From: Nitrosopumilus piranensis
GTDB taxonomy: Archaea; Thermoproteota; Nitrososphaeria; Nitrososphaerales; Nitrosopumilaceae
Assembly: GCF_000875775.1 (NCBI RefSeq)
Contig: NZ_CP010868.1
Coordinates: 62,001 to 126,000, forward strand
Reading direction: 5' to 3'
DNA length: 64,000 bases
Shown here: one piece after another, positions 53,743-62,308 of the stretch
Layout: every line of letters starts with the position of its first letter
Position numbering within the stretch: the stretch's first letter is position 1
The notes under the pieces: generated by a model
What the model was told of the DNA's origin: nothing
The model's input: only the letters and a program-made list of their open reading frames with translations
Databases searched by the model: none
Position numbers and translations under genes: made by a program

Positions 53743-54017
53743 TACAAAACATCAAACTTTGAAAATTCACCAGTATATTTTTCGTTTCTAATTTCCACAT
53801 CTTCAACGATTGCATTTGCAGGACCACCATGAGCCCATTCAATCAAACGACTAACATTTTCTTCATCACCTTCTAAAACAGCCTCAACACGTCCATCTTT
53901 GAGATTTTTTACCCATCCAAAAACATCATTTTGAATTGCTCTTGTTTTCAATGTCTGACGAAAAAAAACACCTTGAACTCTACCAGTTACAAAAATCCTA
54001 ATTCGTTGATTTGACAT
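53739..54017 (-). CDS. acyP: Acylphosphatase
   Basis: This is a 92-residue ferredoxin-like enzyme that hydrolyses carboxyl-phosphate bonds. The signature is IFVTGRVQGVFFRQTLKTRA with the catalytic Arg, and GWVKNLKDGRVEAVLEGDE with the catalytic Asn. Both residues are present. It ends against the preceding gene with a 4-bp overlap. Confidence 0.94.
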   Translation of the reverse strand: MSNQRIRIFVTGRVQGVFFRQTLKTRAIQNDVFGWVKNLKDGRVEAVLEGDEENVSRLIEWAHGGPANAIVEDVEIRNEKYTGEFSKFDVLY

Positions 54018-54067
54018 TTAACAGAGAGTTCTCGGAGCTATTAATCAATTTTAGGTTAAAGAGAAAA

Positions 54068-54802
54068 CTACTTTCTTTCTTTTATTCTAGCTCTACCAGT
54101 CTTTCTTGCAGCAATGCTTCCGACTTTAGCTCCTGGAGGAGCATCTCTTGAGACAGTAGAACTTTGTCCAACGTGTTGATGACGACCACCACCATGAGGG
54201 TGAACATAAGCTGCTTGAGCAACACCTCGAACTATTGGGTATTTCTTTCCTTTAGCTTTGAAGTTTCTCCATTTTCCACCTGCACTCATAAATGGTCTTT
54301 CACTAGAACCGCCTCCAGCTAGAGTTCCAATCATAGCTCTATTTTTTGGGTTTAGAGTAGTGAATTTTCCAGAAGGAAGTTTAACAGTAACACCCTCATC
54401 ACCATGAGAGAAAACAGTTGCATCAGTTCCTGCAGATTTAACAATTGCACCACCATCACCAAAGTGCTTTTCAATATTACATACAATAGTTCCATCAGGA
54501 ATATTTTGAATGCTAATTACATTTCCTTTCTCAATTTTTGATTTTAATCCAAATTGTAAAGTAGTGCCTACTTTTGCCCCAAGAACTGCTGGAACAAACG
54601 ATACAGACCCATCTTCAAATCTAACTTTAGCTAAAGGTGCTTCTCTACCACGCTCGTGAACAAGGTCAATAATCTCACCTGCATGTTGTTCAGATAGCGG
54701 AAAACGAGGATAGTTTGCTTTGGTTCCTACTTTGCCAGTAGAAGTAGATCTAAATTGATTTCCTCCACGGCCACGTCTTCTTACTAATGGTCTCTTACCC
54801 AA
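54068..54802 (-). CDS. rpl2: Large ribosomal subunit protein uL2
   Basis: Ribosomal protein uL2 (244 residues) lies at the peptidyl transferase centre. The basic N-terminus is MGKRPLVRRRGRGGNQF. LVHERGREAPLAKVRFED and the C-terminal AAYVHPHGGGRHQHVGQ with the invariant His are diagnostic. The start is TTG at 54802, with a TATA-like CTTAAAATCC about 29 nt upstream. The gene stands alone here, outside a ribosomal operon. Confidence 0.95.
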   Translation of the reverse strand: MGKRPLVRRRGRGGNQFRSTSTGKVGTKANYPRFPLSEQHAGEIIDLVHERGREAPLAKVRFEDGSVSFVPAVLGAKVGTTLQFGLKSKIEKGNVISIQNIPDGTIVCNIEKHFGDGGAIVKSAGTDATVFSHGDEGVTVKLPSGKFTTLNPKNRAMIGTLAGGGSSERPFMSAGGKWRNFKAKGKKYPIVRGVAQAAYVHPHGGGRHQHVGQSSTVSRDAPPGAKVGSIAARKTGRARIKERK

Positions 54803-54877
54803 GCTGATCGTTTCCTACCTAAAGAGGATTTTAAGCTTGTGATTTTTACCTGTCATTTGAGAAAATTACCACAAAGG

Positions 54878-54885
54878 TATAAAAA
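54878..54885 (+). promoter_or_regulatory. TATA box of the CDC48-type ATPase gene
   Basis: TATAAAAA is centred 26 nt upstream of the ATG at 54907. This places the transcript start at or next to that ATG and argues against the TTG at 54901. Confidence 0.6.
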
Positions 54886-54906
54886 TTAGACAGAGGGCAT
54901 TTGAGT

Positions 54907-57075
54907 ATGAGCCAAAATGCCCTATCTCTAAAAGTTTTGGAAGCATACACTAGAGATGTTGGAAGAGGAGTAGCAAGAATTGATTATGATTCTATGGATA
55001 CGTTAAATGCCTCAACAGGCGATGTTATAGAAATTAAAGGTAAGAGAAGAACAGTTGCAAAATGTCTTCCACTGTATCCATCTGATGAAGGAAAAGGGAT
55101 TATCAGAATTGATGGACTTGGAAGAAATAATTCGGGTATTGCAATTGGAGACACAATTTCAGTTAGAAAAATCAAAGCAGTAGCTGCAGAAAAGGTAGTA
55201 GTTGCCCCATTAGAGGCAATTCCACCAATTGATGAAAGATACCTTGCAGATGCTTTAGAGAGTGTTCCTTTAATTAAAGGAGACAATGTAATGGTTCCAT
55301 ATTTTGGTGGACGTTTAACTTTTCAAGTAATCGGGGTCACACCAGCTGCTGATGCAGTTTTGATTACACAAAAGACAGTTTTCCATATTGCAGAAAAAGG
55401 AGAAACATTACGTGGAGTTCCACAAGTAACCTATGAAGACATTGGTGGTTTGACTGATGAGATAAAGAAAGTAAGAGAGATGATTGAACTTCCATTAAGA
55501 CATCCAGAAATCTTTGAAAAATTAGGAATTGAAGCACCAAAAGGCGTATTATTGTATGGACCTCCAGGAACTGGTAAAACATTACTTGCTAAAGCTGTTG
55601 CAAATGAAAGTAATGCACATTTTATCAGCATTTCAGGTCCAGAAATCATGAGCAAGTTTTATGGTGAAAGTGAAGCAAGATTAAGAGAAATTTTCAAAGA
55701 GGCAAGAGAAAAAGCTCCATCAATTATTTTTGTTGATGAAATAGATTCAATTGCACCAAAAAGAGAAGAAGTTACTGGAGAAGTTGAAAGAAGAGTTGTT
55801 TCACAAATGTTATCCTTAATGGATGGGTTGGAGGCAAGAGGTAAAGTAATTGTAATTTCTGCCACAAACAGACCAAATGCAATTGATCCTGCACTTAGAA
55901 GACCAGGTAGATTTGACAGAGAAATTGAGATCAAAGTTCCAGATAAAAAAGGAAGAAAAGACATTCTTGCAATTCACAGTAGAAACATGCCATTATCTGA
56001 TGATGTAAATATTGACAAGATCTCATCAGTTAGCCATGGATATGTTGGAGCAGATTTGGAATATCTATGTAAAGAGGCTGCGATGAAATGCTTGAGAAGA
56101 TTATTGCCTATTCTAAATCTTGAGGAAGAAAAAATTCCACCTGAAACATTAGACAAACTAATTGTGAATCATGAAGACTTCCAAAAGGCATTGATTGAGG
56201 TAACACCATCTGGAATGAGAGAAGTATTCATTGAAAATCCAGATGTAAAGTGGGATGAAGTAGGTGGTTTAGAAGATGTAAAACGAGAATTACAGGAAGC
56301 AGTTGAATGGCCAATGAAGTATCCAGGTCTTTATGATAAATTAGGACATACCATGCCAAGAGGCATATTACTTCATGGTCCAAGTGGCACAGGTAAAACA
56401 TTACTTGCTAAAGCTGTTGCAACACAAAGTGAAGCAAACTTTGTTTCTGTTAGAGGTCCAGAATTATTATCTAAATGGGTTGGGGAATCAGAAAGAGGAA
56501 TTAGAGAGATTTTCAAAAGAGCAAGACAGTCTGCCCCATGTGTAATTTTCTTTGATGAAATAGATTCTATTGCGCCAATTAGAGGAGCAGGTGGTGAAAC
56601 TGCAGTTACTGAAAGAGTTGTCAGTCAATTACTTACAGAGTTAGACGGAATGGAAAACATGCATGGAGTTGTTGTCTTGGCTGCAACAAATAGAGCAGAT
56701 ATGATCGATCCAGCTTTACTAAGACCAGGCAGATTTGACAAAATCATTCAAGTACCAAATCCAGATAAAGATAGCAGAAAACGTATCTTAGAAATTAATG
56801 CTGAAAAGATACCTATGGGAGATGATGTAGACATAGATAAGATTGCTGAAATTACAGATGGAATGAGTGGAGCTGACACTTCATCTATTGCAAATACTGC
56901 AGTTTCATTAGTTATTCATGAATACCTAGACAAACACCCAGACGTCAAAGACGTTGAAAAAAATAGTATTGATGCCAAGGTAACTATGAAACATTTTGAA
57001 GAGGCAGTAAAGAAAGTAAGAGAACAAAAAGACCTCAAGATGGGAGAAAAATTAGTTGCTTCCTATTACAGGTAG
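54907..57075 (+). CDS. CDC48/VCP-like AAA ATPase
   Basis: This hexameric unfoldase has 722 residues. The N domain (about 1-180) has [20 protein letters not shown] and a double-psi fold. The D1 ring has [18 protein letters not shown] and [20 protein letters not shown]. The D2 ring has [34 protein letters not shown] and the arginine-finger regions RPGRFD. In D2 the Walker A has Ser where Pro is common. The ATG at 54907 fits a TATA box 26 nt upstream. The C-terminus ends [11 protein letters not shown], with the aromatic end seen in archaeal VCP-like proteins. Confidence 0.95.
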   Translation: MSQNALSLKVLEAYTRDVGRGVARIDYDSMDTLNASTGDVIEIKGKRRTVAKCLPLYPSDEGKGIIRIDGLGRNNSGIAIGDTISVRKIKAVAAEKVVVAPLEAIPPIDERYLADALESVPLIKGDNVMVPYFGGRLTFQVIGVTPAADAVLITQKTVFHIAEKGETLRGVPQVTYEDIGGLTDEIKKVREMIELPLRHPEIFEKLGIEAPKGVLLYGPPGTGKTLLAKAVANESNAHFISISGPEIMSKFYGESEARLREIFKEAREKAPSIIFVDEIDSIAPKREEVTGEVERRVVSQMLSLMDGLEARGKVIVISATNRPNAIDPALRRPGRFDREIEIKVPDKKGRKDILAIHSRNMPLSDDVNIDKISSVSHGYVGADLEYLCKEAAMKCLRRLLPILNLEEEKIPPETLDKLIVNHEDFQKALIEVTPSGMREVFIENPDVKWDEVGGLEDVKRELQEAVEWPMKYPGLYDKLGHTMPRGILLHGPSGTGKTLLAKAVATQSEANFVSVRGPELLSKWVGESERGIREIFKRARQSAPCVIFFDEIDSIAPIRGAGGETAVTERVVSQLLTELDGMENMHGVVVLAATNRADMIDPALLRPGRFDKIIQVPNPDKDSRKRILEINAEKIPMGDDVDIDKIAEITDGMSGADTSSIANTAVSLVIHEYLDKHPDVKDVEKNSIDAKVTMKHFEEAVKKVREQKDLKMGEKLVASYYR

Positions 57076-57107
57076 TTTTAATTAAATAACAAATCTAATT
57101 CTCATAA

Positions 57108-58397
57108 ATGTCAGAATACAGAGGGTATGAAGCAAACTCGTTAGAATTTCTTAAAAAAAGTCAAGTCAAAGTAGGAGATTCAGTAAAAATTCTCACAGAT
57201 ATAACGTATTCAGGCATAATTATGCCAAGATACGAACATAGTGATGACAAGCATATTGTTTTGAAACTAAAGAGCGGATATAATGTGGGGTTAGAGATTG
57301 CAAAAATTAAGAAAGTTGAGAAAATTCAATCCTCAGAAAAAATTATTGATAAACCTGAAAAAATAAGCAAAATAGAAGGATTACCAAAAGTTTTGTTACT
57401 CTCAACAGGTGGAACAATTGCAAGTAAAGTAGACTATAGAACAGGAGCAGTTACTCCAATATTGACTGCTGAAGAATTAAACTCATCAGTTCCCGAACTT
57501 TCAAAAATTGCAAATATCGATACAGAAGTTTTGTTATCAGAATACTCTGAAAATATAATGCCAGAAAACTGGTTAGAAATTGCAAAAAAAATTAGTACTT
57601 ATTCAAATTCAGATTATTCAGGAATTATTATTGCTCATGGAACTGATACAATGCATTACACGTCATCATTTCTTTCATTTGCACTAGCAGGATTTCCAAT
57701 ACCAATTGTTTTAGTTGGCTCACAAAGATCTTCAGATAGAGCATCATCTGATGCAGCATTAAATTTGATAGGCGCAGTAAAATTCATCACAGAATGTAAA
57801 ACAAAAGGTGTTTACATCATCATGCATAATGATGAAAATGACAATACTGTTGCATGCCATATTGGAACACGAGTTAGGAAAAATCATACTAGTAAACGAG
57901 GCGCATTTCAAACAATAGGAGATAATCCTGCATTCATAATTGCAGAAGAAAAAATTCAAAAAAATATGTCTAAAGAGTTCTATAAGACTCAGGAATTTCA
58001 ACCAAAAATTAATCTAGATACAAAGATTGCGTTGGTAAAATATTATCCAGGATATGATCCAAAATTAATTGAACACATAATAGATAACGGATACAAAGGA
58101 ATAATCTTTGAAGGAACAGGATTAGGACATGTTGGAAGAGTGATGTATGATTCTGTGAAAAAAGCCAACGAAAAGGGAATGTTTCTAGGCATGACATCAC
58201 AGTGTATTGATGGAAGAATAAGAATGACAGTATATGAGAGTGGAAGAGATCTTCTAAATTTAGGCATAATTCCTTTAGAAAATATGCTTCCAGAGGTAGC
58301 ACTAGTAAAAGCAATGTGGGCCCTTGGAAACACTCAGAATATTGAAGATGTAAAAGAAATTATGCTTGATAACATTGCATCTGAAATATCAATTTAG
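57108..58397 (+). CDS. gatD: Glu-tRNA(Gln) amidotransferase subunit D
   Basis: GatD is the asparaginase-like subunit that makes ammonia from glutamine or asparagine for GatE. The 429-residue protein has an N-terminal AnPRT-like domain (VKVGDSVKILTDI) and then two asparaginase motifs. LLSTGGTIASKVDYRTGAV carries the nucleophile Thr and IIAHGTDTMHYTS carries Thr-Asp. QCIDGRIRMTVYESG lies near the end. A TATA-like TTAATTAAATAA about 26-30 nt upstream of the ATG suggests its own promoter. It forms an operon with gatE, 8 nt downstream. Confidence 0.95.
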   Translation: MSEYRGYEANSLEFLKKSQVKVGDSVKILTDITYSGIIMPRYEHSDDKHIVLKLKSGYNVGLEIAKIKKVEKIQSSEKIIDKPEKISKIEGLPKVLLLSTGGTIASKVDYRTGAVTPILTAEELNSSVPELSKIANIDTEVLLSEYSENIMPENWLEIAKKISTYSNSDYSGIIIAHGTDTMHYTSSFLSFALAGFPIPIVLVGSQRSSDRASSDAALNLIGAVKFITECKTKGVYIIMHNDENDNTVACHIGTRVRKNHTSKRGAFQTIGDNPAFIIAEEKIQKNMSKEFYKTQEFQPKINLDTKIALVKYYPGYDPKLIEHIIDNGYKGIIFEGTGLGHVGRVMYDSVKKANEKGMFLGMTSQCIDGRIRMTVYESGRDLLNLGIIPLENMLPEVALVKAMWALGNTQNIEDVKEIMLDNIASEISI

Positions 58398-58405
58398 GAG
58401 AAAAA

Positions 58406-60310
58406 ATGGCAGAATTTTCAATAGATGGATTGGGAGTTAAAGTAGGACTAGAGATTCATCAACAACTTGACACAAATAAAAAATTATTTTGTAATTGTAC
58501 ACCTATTGATACAGAGGAATATTCTATCAAATTTCAAAGGAAATTACGTGCTGCCAAAAGTGAATTAGGCGAATATGATCCTGCAGCACTATTTGAAAAA
58601 TCAAAATCAAAAACTATAATGTATTTTGCAAATACAGAAAGTAGTTGTTTAGTTGAACAAGATGAAGAACCACCACATGAATTAGATGATGATGCAAAGA
58701 GAACTGCATTAATTATTGCATCATCTCTAAGTTCACAAGTATTTAGTGAAATATATCCAATGAGAAAAACTGTAGTAGATGGTTCAAACACTACAGGATT
58801 TCAACGTACAATGTTAATTTCACAAGGAGGTTCTTTCAATGTAGATGGAAAAAAAATTGGAATTCAATCTATTTGTCTTGAAGAAGATGCTGCAAAAATT
58901 TTAGGAGAAGAGGGTTCAATCAAGAAATATGGCTTAGAGCGTTTAGGAATTCCTCTAGTCGAGATTGCCACTGAACCATTTGAAGTAAAACCACATGAAA
59001 TTAAAAAAATTGCATTGGCACTAGGAAGAATTCTGAGAAGCACTAAAAAAGTGATAAGAGGTTTGGGTTCAATTCGACAAGATGTAAATGTTTCAATTAA
59101 GGATGGGGGTGTTGTAATAGAAGTAAAGGGAGTTCAACAGCTTGATCAATTAGAAAAAGTGGTGGAATATGAGGCTAAAAGGCAACACGGATTATTAAAA
59201 ATCTCAAAAAAATTACAAGAAATTGATTGTATTCACAACAATAATGATAGAAAAGACATTACAGAATTATTCAAAAAATGTAGTTCAAAAATTATTCAAA
59301 ATGCCATAAAGAAAAATCAGAAAATATTTGGTATTGCATTTAGAGACATGGCAGGTATGTTTGGATATTCACCATACGAAGGAATTAGATTAGGAAAAGA
59401 AGTAGCAGAACTAGTACGATTTTTTGGAATAGGTGGAGTTTTTCATTCTGATGAGTTACCAAATTACGGTGTTGAAAATGAAGACATTGATGATTTGAAA
59501 AGAATTTTAGAAATCAATGATAATGATGGGTTTCTGATTTTGGCAGCTCCAGAAGAGAAAATGGAGATAGTCACAGATCAGATAATTTTGAGAATCGAAT
59601 ACATTAGAAATGAAGGAATTCCAATCGATACAAGATTAGCAACTCAAAGTGGAGAAACTAAATTTCTGAGACCAAGACCAGGTGCAGCAAGAATGTATCC
59701 TGAAACAGATATTCCTCCAATAATAATTTCAAAAGCAGAATTAGATAATGCAATAGAGAATATTCCCAAATCATGGGATGATTCAATCAAAGATCTACAA
59801 ACAAAATATCAACTAAATCTTCAATTATCAGAACAACTTTTTGATTCAAACTATTTTGAATTATTTGAAAGTATAATTGGGAAAACCAAAGTAAGCCCAA
59901 CATTTGTAGCATCAATATTATGTTCAACTATAACAAATTTAGAAAGAAGTGGATTAGATTCAAAATTATTAAAAAACAAAGAAATAGAAAAAACATTTCA
60001 ATTTTTGGAAGAAGGAATAATTACTAAAGAATCAGTTGAAATTATTTTTGAAAACATTATGAACGGAAAGTCTCAGACAATAGAAGAGGCAATGAAAAAT
60101 GCTTCAATTGAAACTGTGGATGAGTCAGAATTAGAGGTATTTTGTCATCAAATTGTTGAAAATAATCAGGAAATTATAAAAAATCAAAAAGAAAGGGCAA
60201 TTGGACCTCTAATGGGAATTGCAATGAAGGAATTAAGAGGTAAAGCATCTGGAGAAACAATCAACAAACTTCTTTTAAAAAATATCAAAAACAAATTAGA
60301 AAATAACTAA
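58406..60310 (+). CDS. gatE: Glu-tRNA(Gln) amidotransferase subunit E
   Basis: GatE (634 residues) phosphorylates Glu-tRNA(Gln) and amidates it to Gln-tRNA(Gln). It belongs to the GatB/PET112 superfamily with the cradle motif VGLEIHQQLDTNKKLFCNC and PMRKTVVDGSNTTGFQRT. It also has GSIRQDVNVSI and LRPRPGAARMYPETDIPPI. An AspRS-like insert sits about 260-400, and a C-terminal YqeY-like tail ends GKASGETINKLL. It lies 8 nt after gatD and ends just before tRNA-Leu on the opposite strand. Confidence 0.95.
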   Translation: MAEFSIDGLGVKVGLEIHQQLDTNKKLFCNCTPIDTEEYSIKFQRKLRAAKSELGEYDPAALFEKSKSKTIMYFANTESSCLVEQDEEPPHELDDDAKRTALIIASSLSSQVFSEIYPMRKTVVDGSNTTGFQRTMLISQGGSFNVDGKKIGIQSICLEEDAAKILGEEGSIKKYGLERLGIPLVEIATEPFEVKPHEIKKIALALGRILRSTKKVIRGLGSIRQDVNVSIKDGGVVIEVKGVQQLDQLEKVVEYEAKRQHGLLKISKKLQEIDCIHNNNDRKDITELFKKCSSKIIQNAIKKNQKIFGIAFRDMAGMFGYSPYEGIRLGKEVAELVRFFGIGGVFHSDELPNYGVENEDIDDLKRILEINDNDGFLILAAPEEKMEIVTDQIILRIEYIRNEGIPIDTRLATQSGETKFLRPRPGAARMYPETDIPPIIISKAELDNAIENIPKSWDDSIKDLQTKYQLNLQLSEQLFDSNYFELFESIIGKTKVSPTFVASILCSTITNLERSGLDSKLLKNKEIEKTFQFLEEGIITKESVEIIFENIMNGKSQTIEEAMKNASIETVDESELEVFCHQIVENNQEIIKNQKERAIGPLMGIAMKELRGKASGETINKLLLKNIKNKLENN

Positions 60311-60313
60311 TTA

Positions 60314-60398
60314 TGCGGGAGATGGGATTTGAACCCACGAACTCCTAAAAGATAAGGATCTGAACCTTACGCCGTTGGCCAAGCTGGGCGACTCCCGC
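60314..60398 (-). tRNA. tRNA-Leu (CAG anticodon)
   Basis: On the minus strand the acceptor GCGGGAG pairs with CTCCCGC, with discriminator A. The anticodon arm is AAGGT-TCAGATC-type with loop CAG. A long variable arm (class II) and T loop GGGTTCAAATCCC follow. The total is 85 nt, with no CCA encoded and no intron visible. Confidence 0.94.
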
Positions 60399-60467
60399 AT
60401 TGTGAATTTTTGAAATCTAGAATAAGTTTCTTTATTATACTGAAAGTATAACATCTATCAATCCAAA

Positions 60468-60638
60468 ATGGGAATAGAATTCAAAGAAGTTTATTGTATA
60501 AATTGTAAAAAAATACTAGGACGTTATAACGTTAAATTTTATGACGATGATAAAATTTCAGAGTTGTTAAAGACAACTCATTCTACTCATGTCAGAAAAG
60601 GGCATCAGATAAATATCAAAAAATTTGTAAAAGATTAA
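60468..60638 (+). CDS. Small zinc-site protein, 56 residues
   Basis: An ATG at 60468 opens a 56-codon frame with EVYCINCKKILGRYNVKFY, then a region with HSTHVRKGHQINI and a basic end. The CxxC and the three His residues look like a small zinc site. I do not recognise a family. A TATA-like TATTATAC lies about 30 nt upstream. Its stop shares TTAA with the convergent HAD gene. Conserved spacing and the Cys/His pattern argue it is real. Confidence 0.65.
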   Translation: MGIEFKEVYCINCKKILGRYNVKFYDDDKISELLKTTHSTHVRKGHQINIKKFVKD

Positions 60639-61168
60639 TTTAATTTTTTAATTGCTTCAGAAAGATTTGAAATTCTGTGAACAGTATTTTCAGCAATATG
60701 TTGATTCCATGGTTGAGAATAAAGAATTACATTTTTGTTATTTTCTAGAAATTTTAATGCATTTAATGGCGAATCATCAATAAAAACATCATAATCTAAA
60801 TTAGCTTTCATGGGACCATCAACTACTGAAATATAGTTATCATAAGAGATGTTGTGATGTTCTAACCAATTCTTCACAAAAGAATCAGTCGAACGTTCTC
60901 TTGCAGTTACAATATCTACTTGACCAATATCAGAGAGATTTTTTGTAACTGTTGCCAAATTTTCTTCAGTAGGTGGGATTGAAGTCCAATTTTCCCAACA
61001 GGAGTTTAATTCAGAATAAAAGTCATAACGATCAATTTCAAATTTTTTCCAAAAATCCCAATCAGTAATCTGGTGCTTTAAAATCTCTTGTCTGACTGAA
61101 TTGTTGTGATTTAACCATGACTGGATAACATCAGCAAGTACACCATCTACATCTAATGCGATTTTCAT
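60635..61168 (-). CDS. HAD hydrolase, 5'(3')-deoxyribonucleotidase-like
   Basis: This 177-residue protein is in the NT5C-like HAD group. Motif I is IALDVDGVLADVIQSW, motif II/III elements are IVTARERSTD and the Lys of DGPMKANLDYD, and motif IV is VFIDDSPLNALKF. These enzymes remove 5' phosphate from nucleotides, though substrate range varies. It follows dnaJ by 5 nt on the same strand, possibly read through from the chaperone operon. Confidence 0.82.
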   Translation of the reverse strand: MKIALDVDGVLADVIQSWLNHNNSVRQEILKHQITDWDFWKKFEIDRYDFYSELNSCWENWTSIPPTEENLATVTKNLSDIGQVDIVTARERSTDSFVKNWLEHHNISYDNYISVVDGPMKANLDYDVFIDDSPLNALKFLENNKNVILYSQPWNQHIAENTVHRISNLSEAIKKLN

Positions 61169-61173
61169 ATTAT

Positions 61174-62259
61174 TTAGTCAATAGTTTGTTTAAATTCATC
61201 AAGGAGATTTTTTTGATGTTTACTAAGTTTTTTAGGAATGTTTACAATAATTCTAACATACTGATCTCCTCTACCTCTAGAATTGATATGAGGCACGCCT
61301 TTTCCTTTTAGTTTGATAATTGTGTTTGGTTGACTTCCAGAATCAACCTTAATTTTTTCTGTTCCTTCTAAGGTTGGAACAACTACTTCGCATCCTAACG
61401 CTGCATCAACCATTGAAATATCTTGATCATAGAAGATATCTTTTCCATCTCTATTGAATTTTGGATGAGGTTGTACTCTCACTCTAACAATTAGATCACC
61501 ATTAGAACCTCCAGGCACTTCATTTCCTTCATTAGGTACAGTATAATCACCTGAATCAATTCCAGGTGGAATATCAAATGTAACTTTTTTTGAACCTTTT
61601 TTCTTTCCTTGACCTTTACAATCACCACATGGTGTTTCAATAAGTGAGCCTTGGCCTCTACAGGTAGAACAGGGTGCCGCAGTAACAAATGAAGCAAATC
61701 CCATATTACGAGTTTGTCTTACTTGACCTTGTCCATTACATGAGGAACATGTCTTTTTATCGGTACCAGGTTTACAACCCGAGCCACTACAGGTGTCACA
61801 TTGAATTTGTTTTTGTAATTCAATTTCCATTTGTTTGCCATGTAAAACATCTTCTAGTGTGACGGATGTTTGATATAGAATATCAGAACCTCGTTCTTGA
61901 CCAAATCCAAATCCACCACCTCCACGACCAAAGATTGATTCAAAAATAGAATCGAATCCGCCACCTCCACGACCAAAGATATCGCTAAAGTCTCCACGTG
62001 CACCTTGAAATATATCTTCACTAGAATATCTTCCATCTACACCTGCATGTCCGTGTTGATCGTATAGTTGTTTTTTTTCAGGATCAGAAAGGACTGCATA
62101 TGCTTCAGATATTTCCTTAAAATGTTCTGCAGCTTCAGAAGATTGATTTCTATCAGGATGGAATTTTAATGCTAATTTTCTATATTGTTTTTTAATTTCA
62201 TCATTTGAAGATGATTTAGATACTCCTAAAACTTCATAATAATCTCTTTTTGCAGACAT
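61174..62259 (-). CDS. dnaJ: Molecular chaperone DnaJ
   Basis: This type I Hsp40 of 361 residues stimulates DnaK. The J domain has [14 protein letters not shown], a Gly/Phe-rich linker follows ([14 protein letters not shown]), and there are four zinc repeats: [27 protein letters not shown] and CGDCKGQGK. The C-terminal substrate-binding domain includes [20 protein letters not shown]. It is 49 nt after dnaK on the same strand, the usual archaeal order. The pair is commonly taken to have entered archaea from bacteria. Confidence 0.95.
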   Translation of the reverse strand: MSAKRDYYEVLGVSKSSSNDEIKKQYRKLALKFHPDRNQSSEAAEHFKEISEAYAVLSDPEKKQLYDQHGHAGVDGRYSSEDIFQGARGDFSDIFGRGGGGFDSIFESIFGRGGGGFGFGQERGSDILYQTSVTLEDVLHGKQMEIELQKQIQCDTCSGSGCKPGTDKKTCSSCNGQGQVRQTRNMGFASFVTAAPCSTCRGQGSLIETPCGDCKGQGKKKGSKKVTFDIPPGIDSGDYTVPNEGNEVPGGSNGDLIVRVRVQPHPKFNRDGKDIFYDQDISMVDAALGCEVVVPTLEGTEKIKVDSGSQPNTIIKLKGKGVPHINSRGRGDQYVRIIVNIPKKLSKHQKNLLDEFKQTID

Positions 62260-62308
62260 GAATCATTCCTTTATTCTAATTGATGTATAAATGGTTGAGT
62301 TATGAAAA

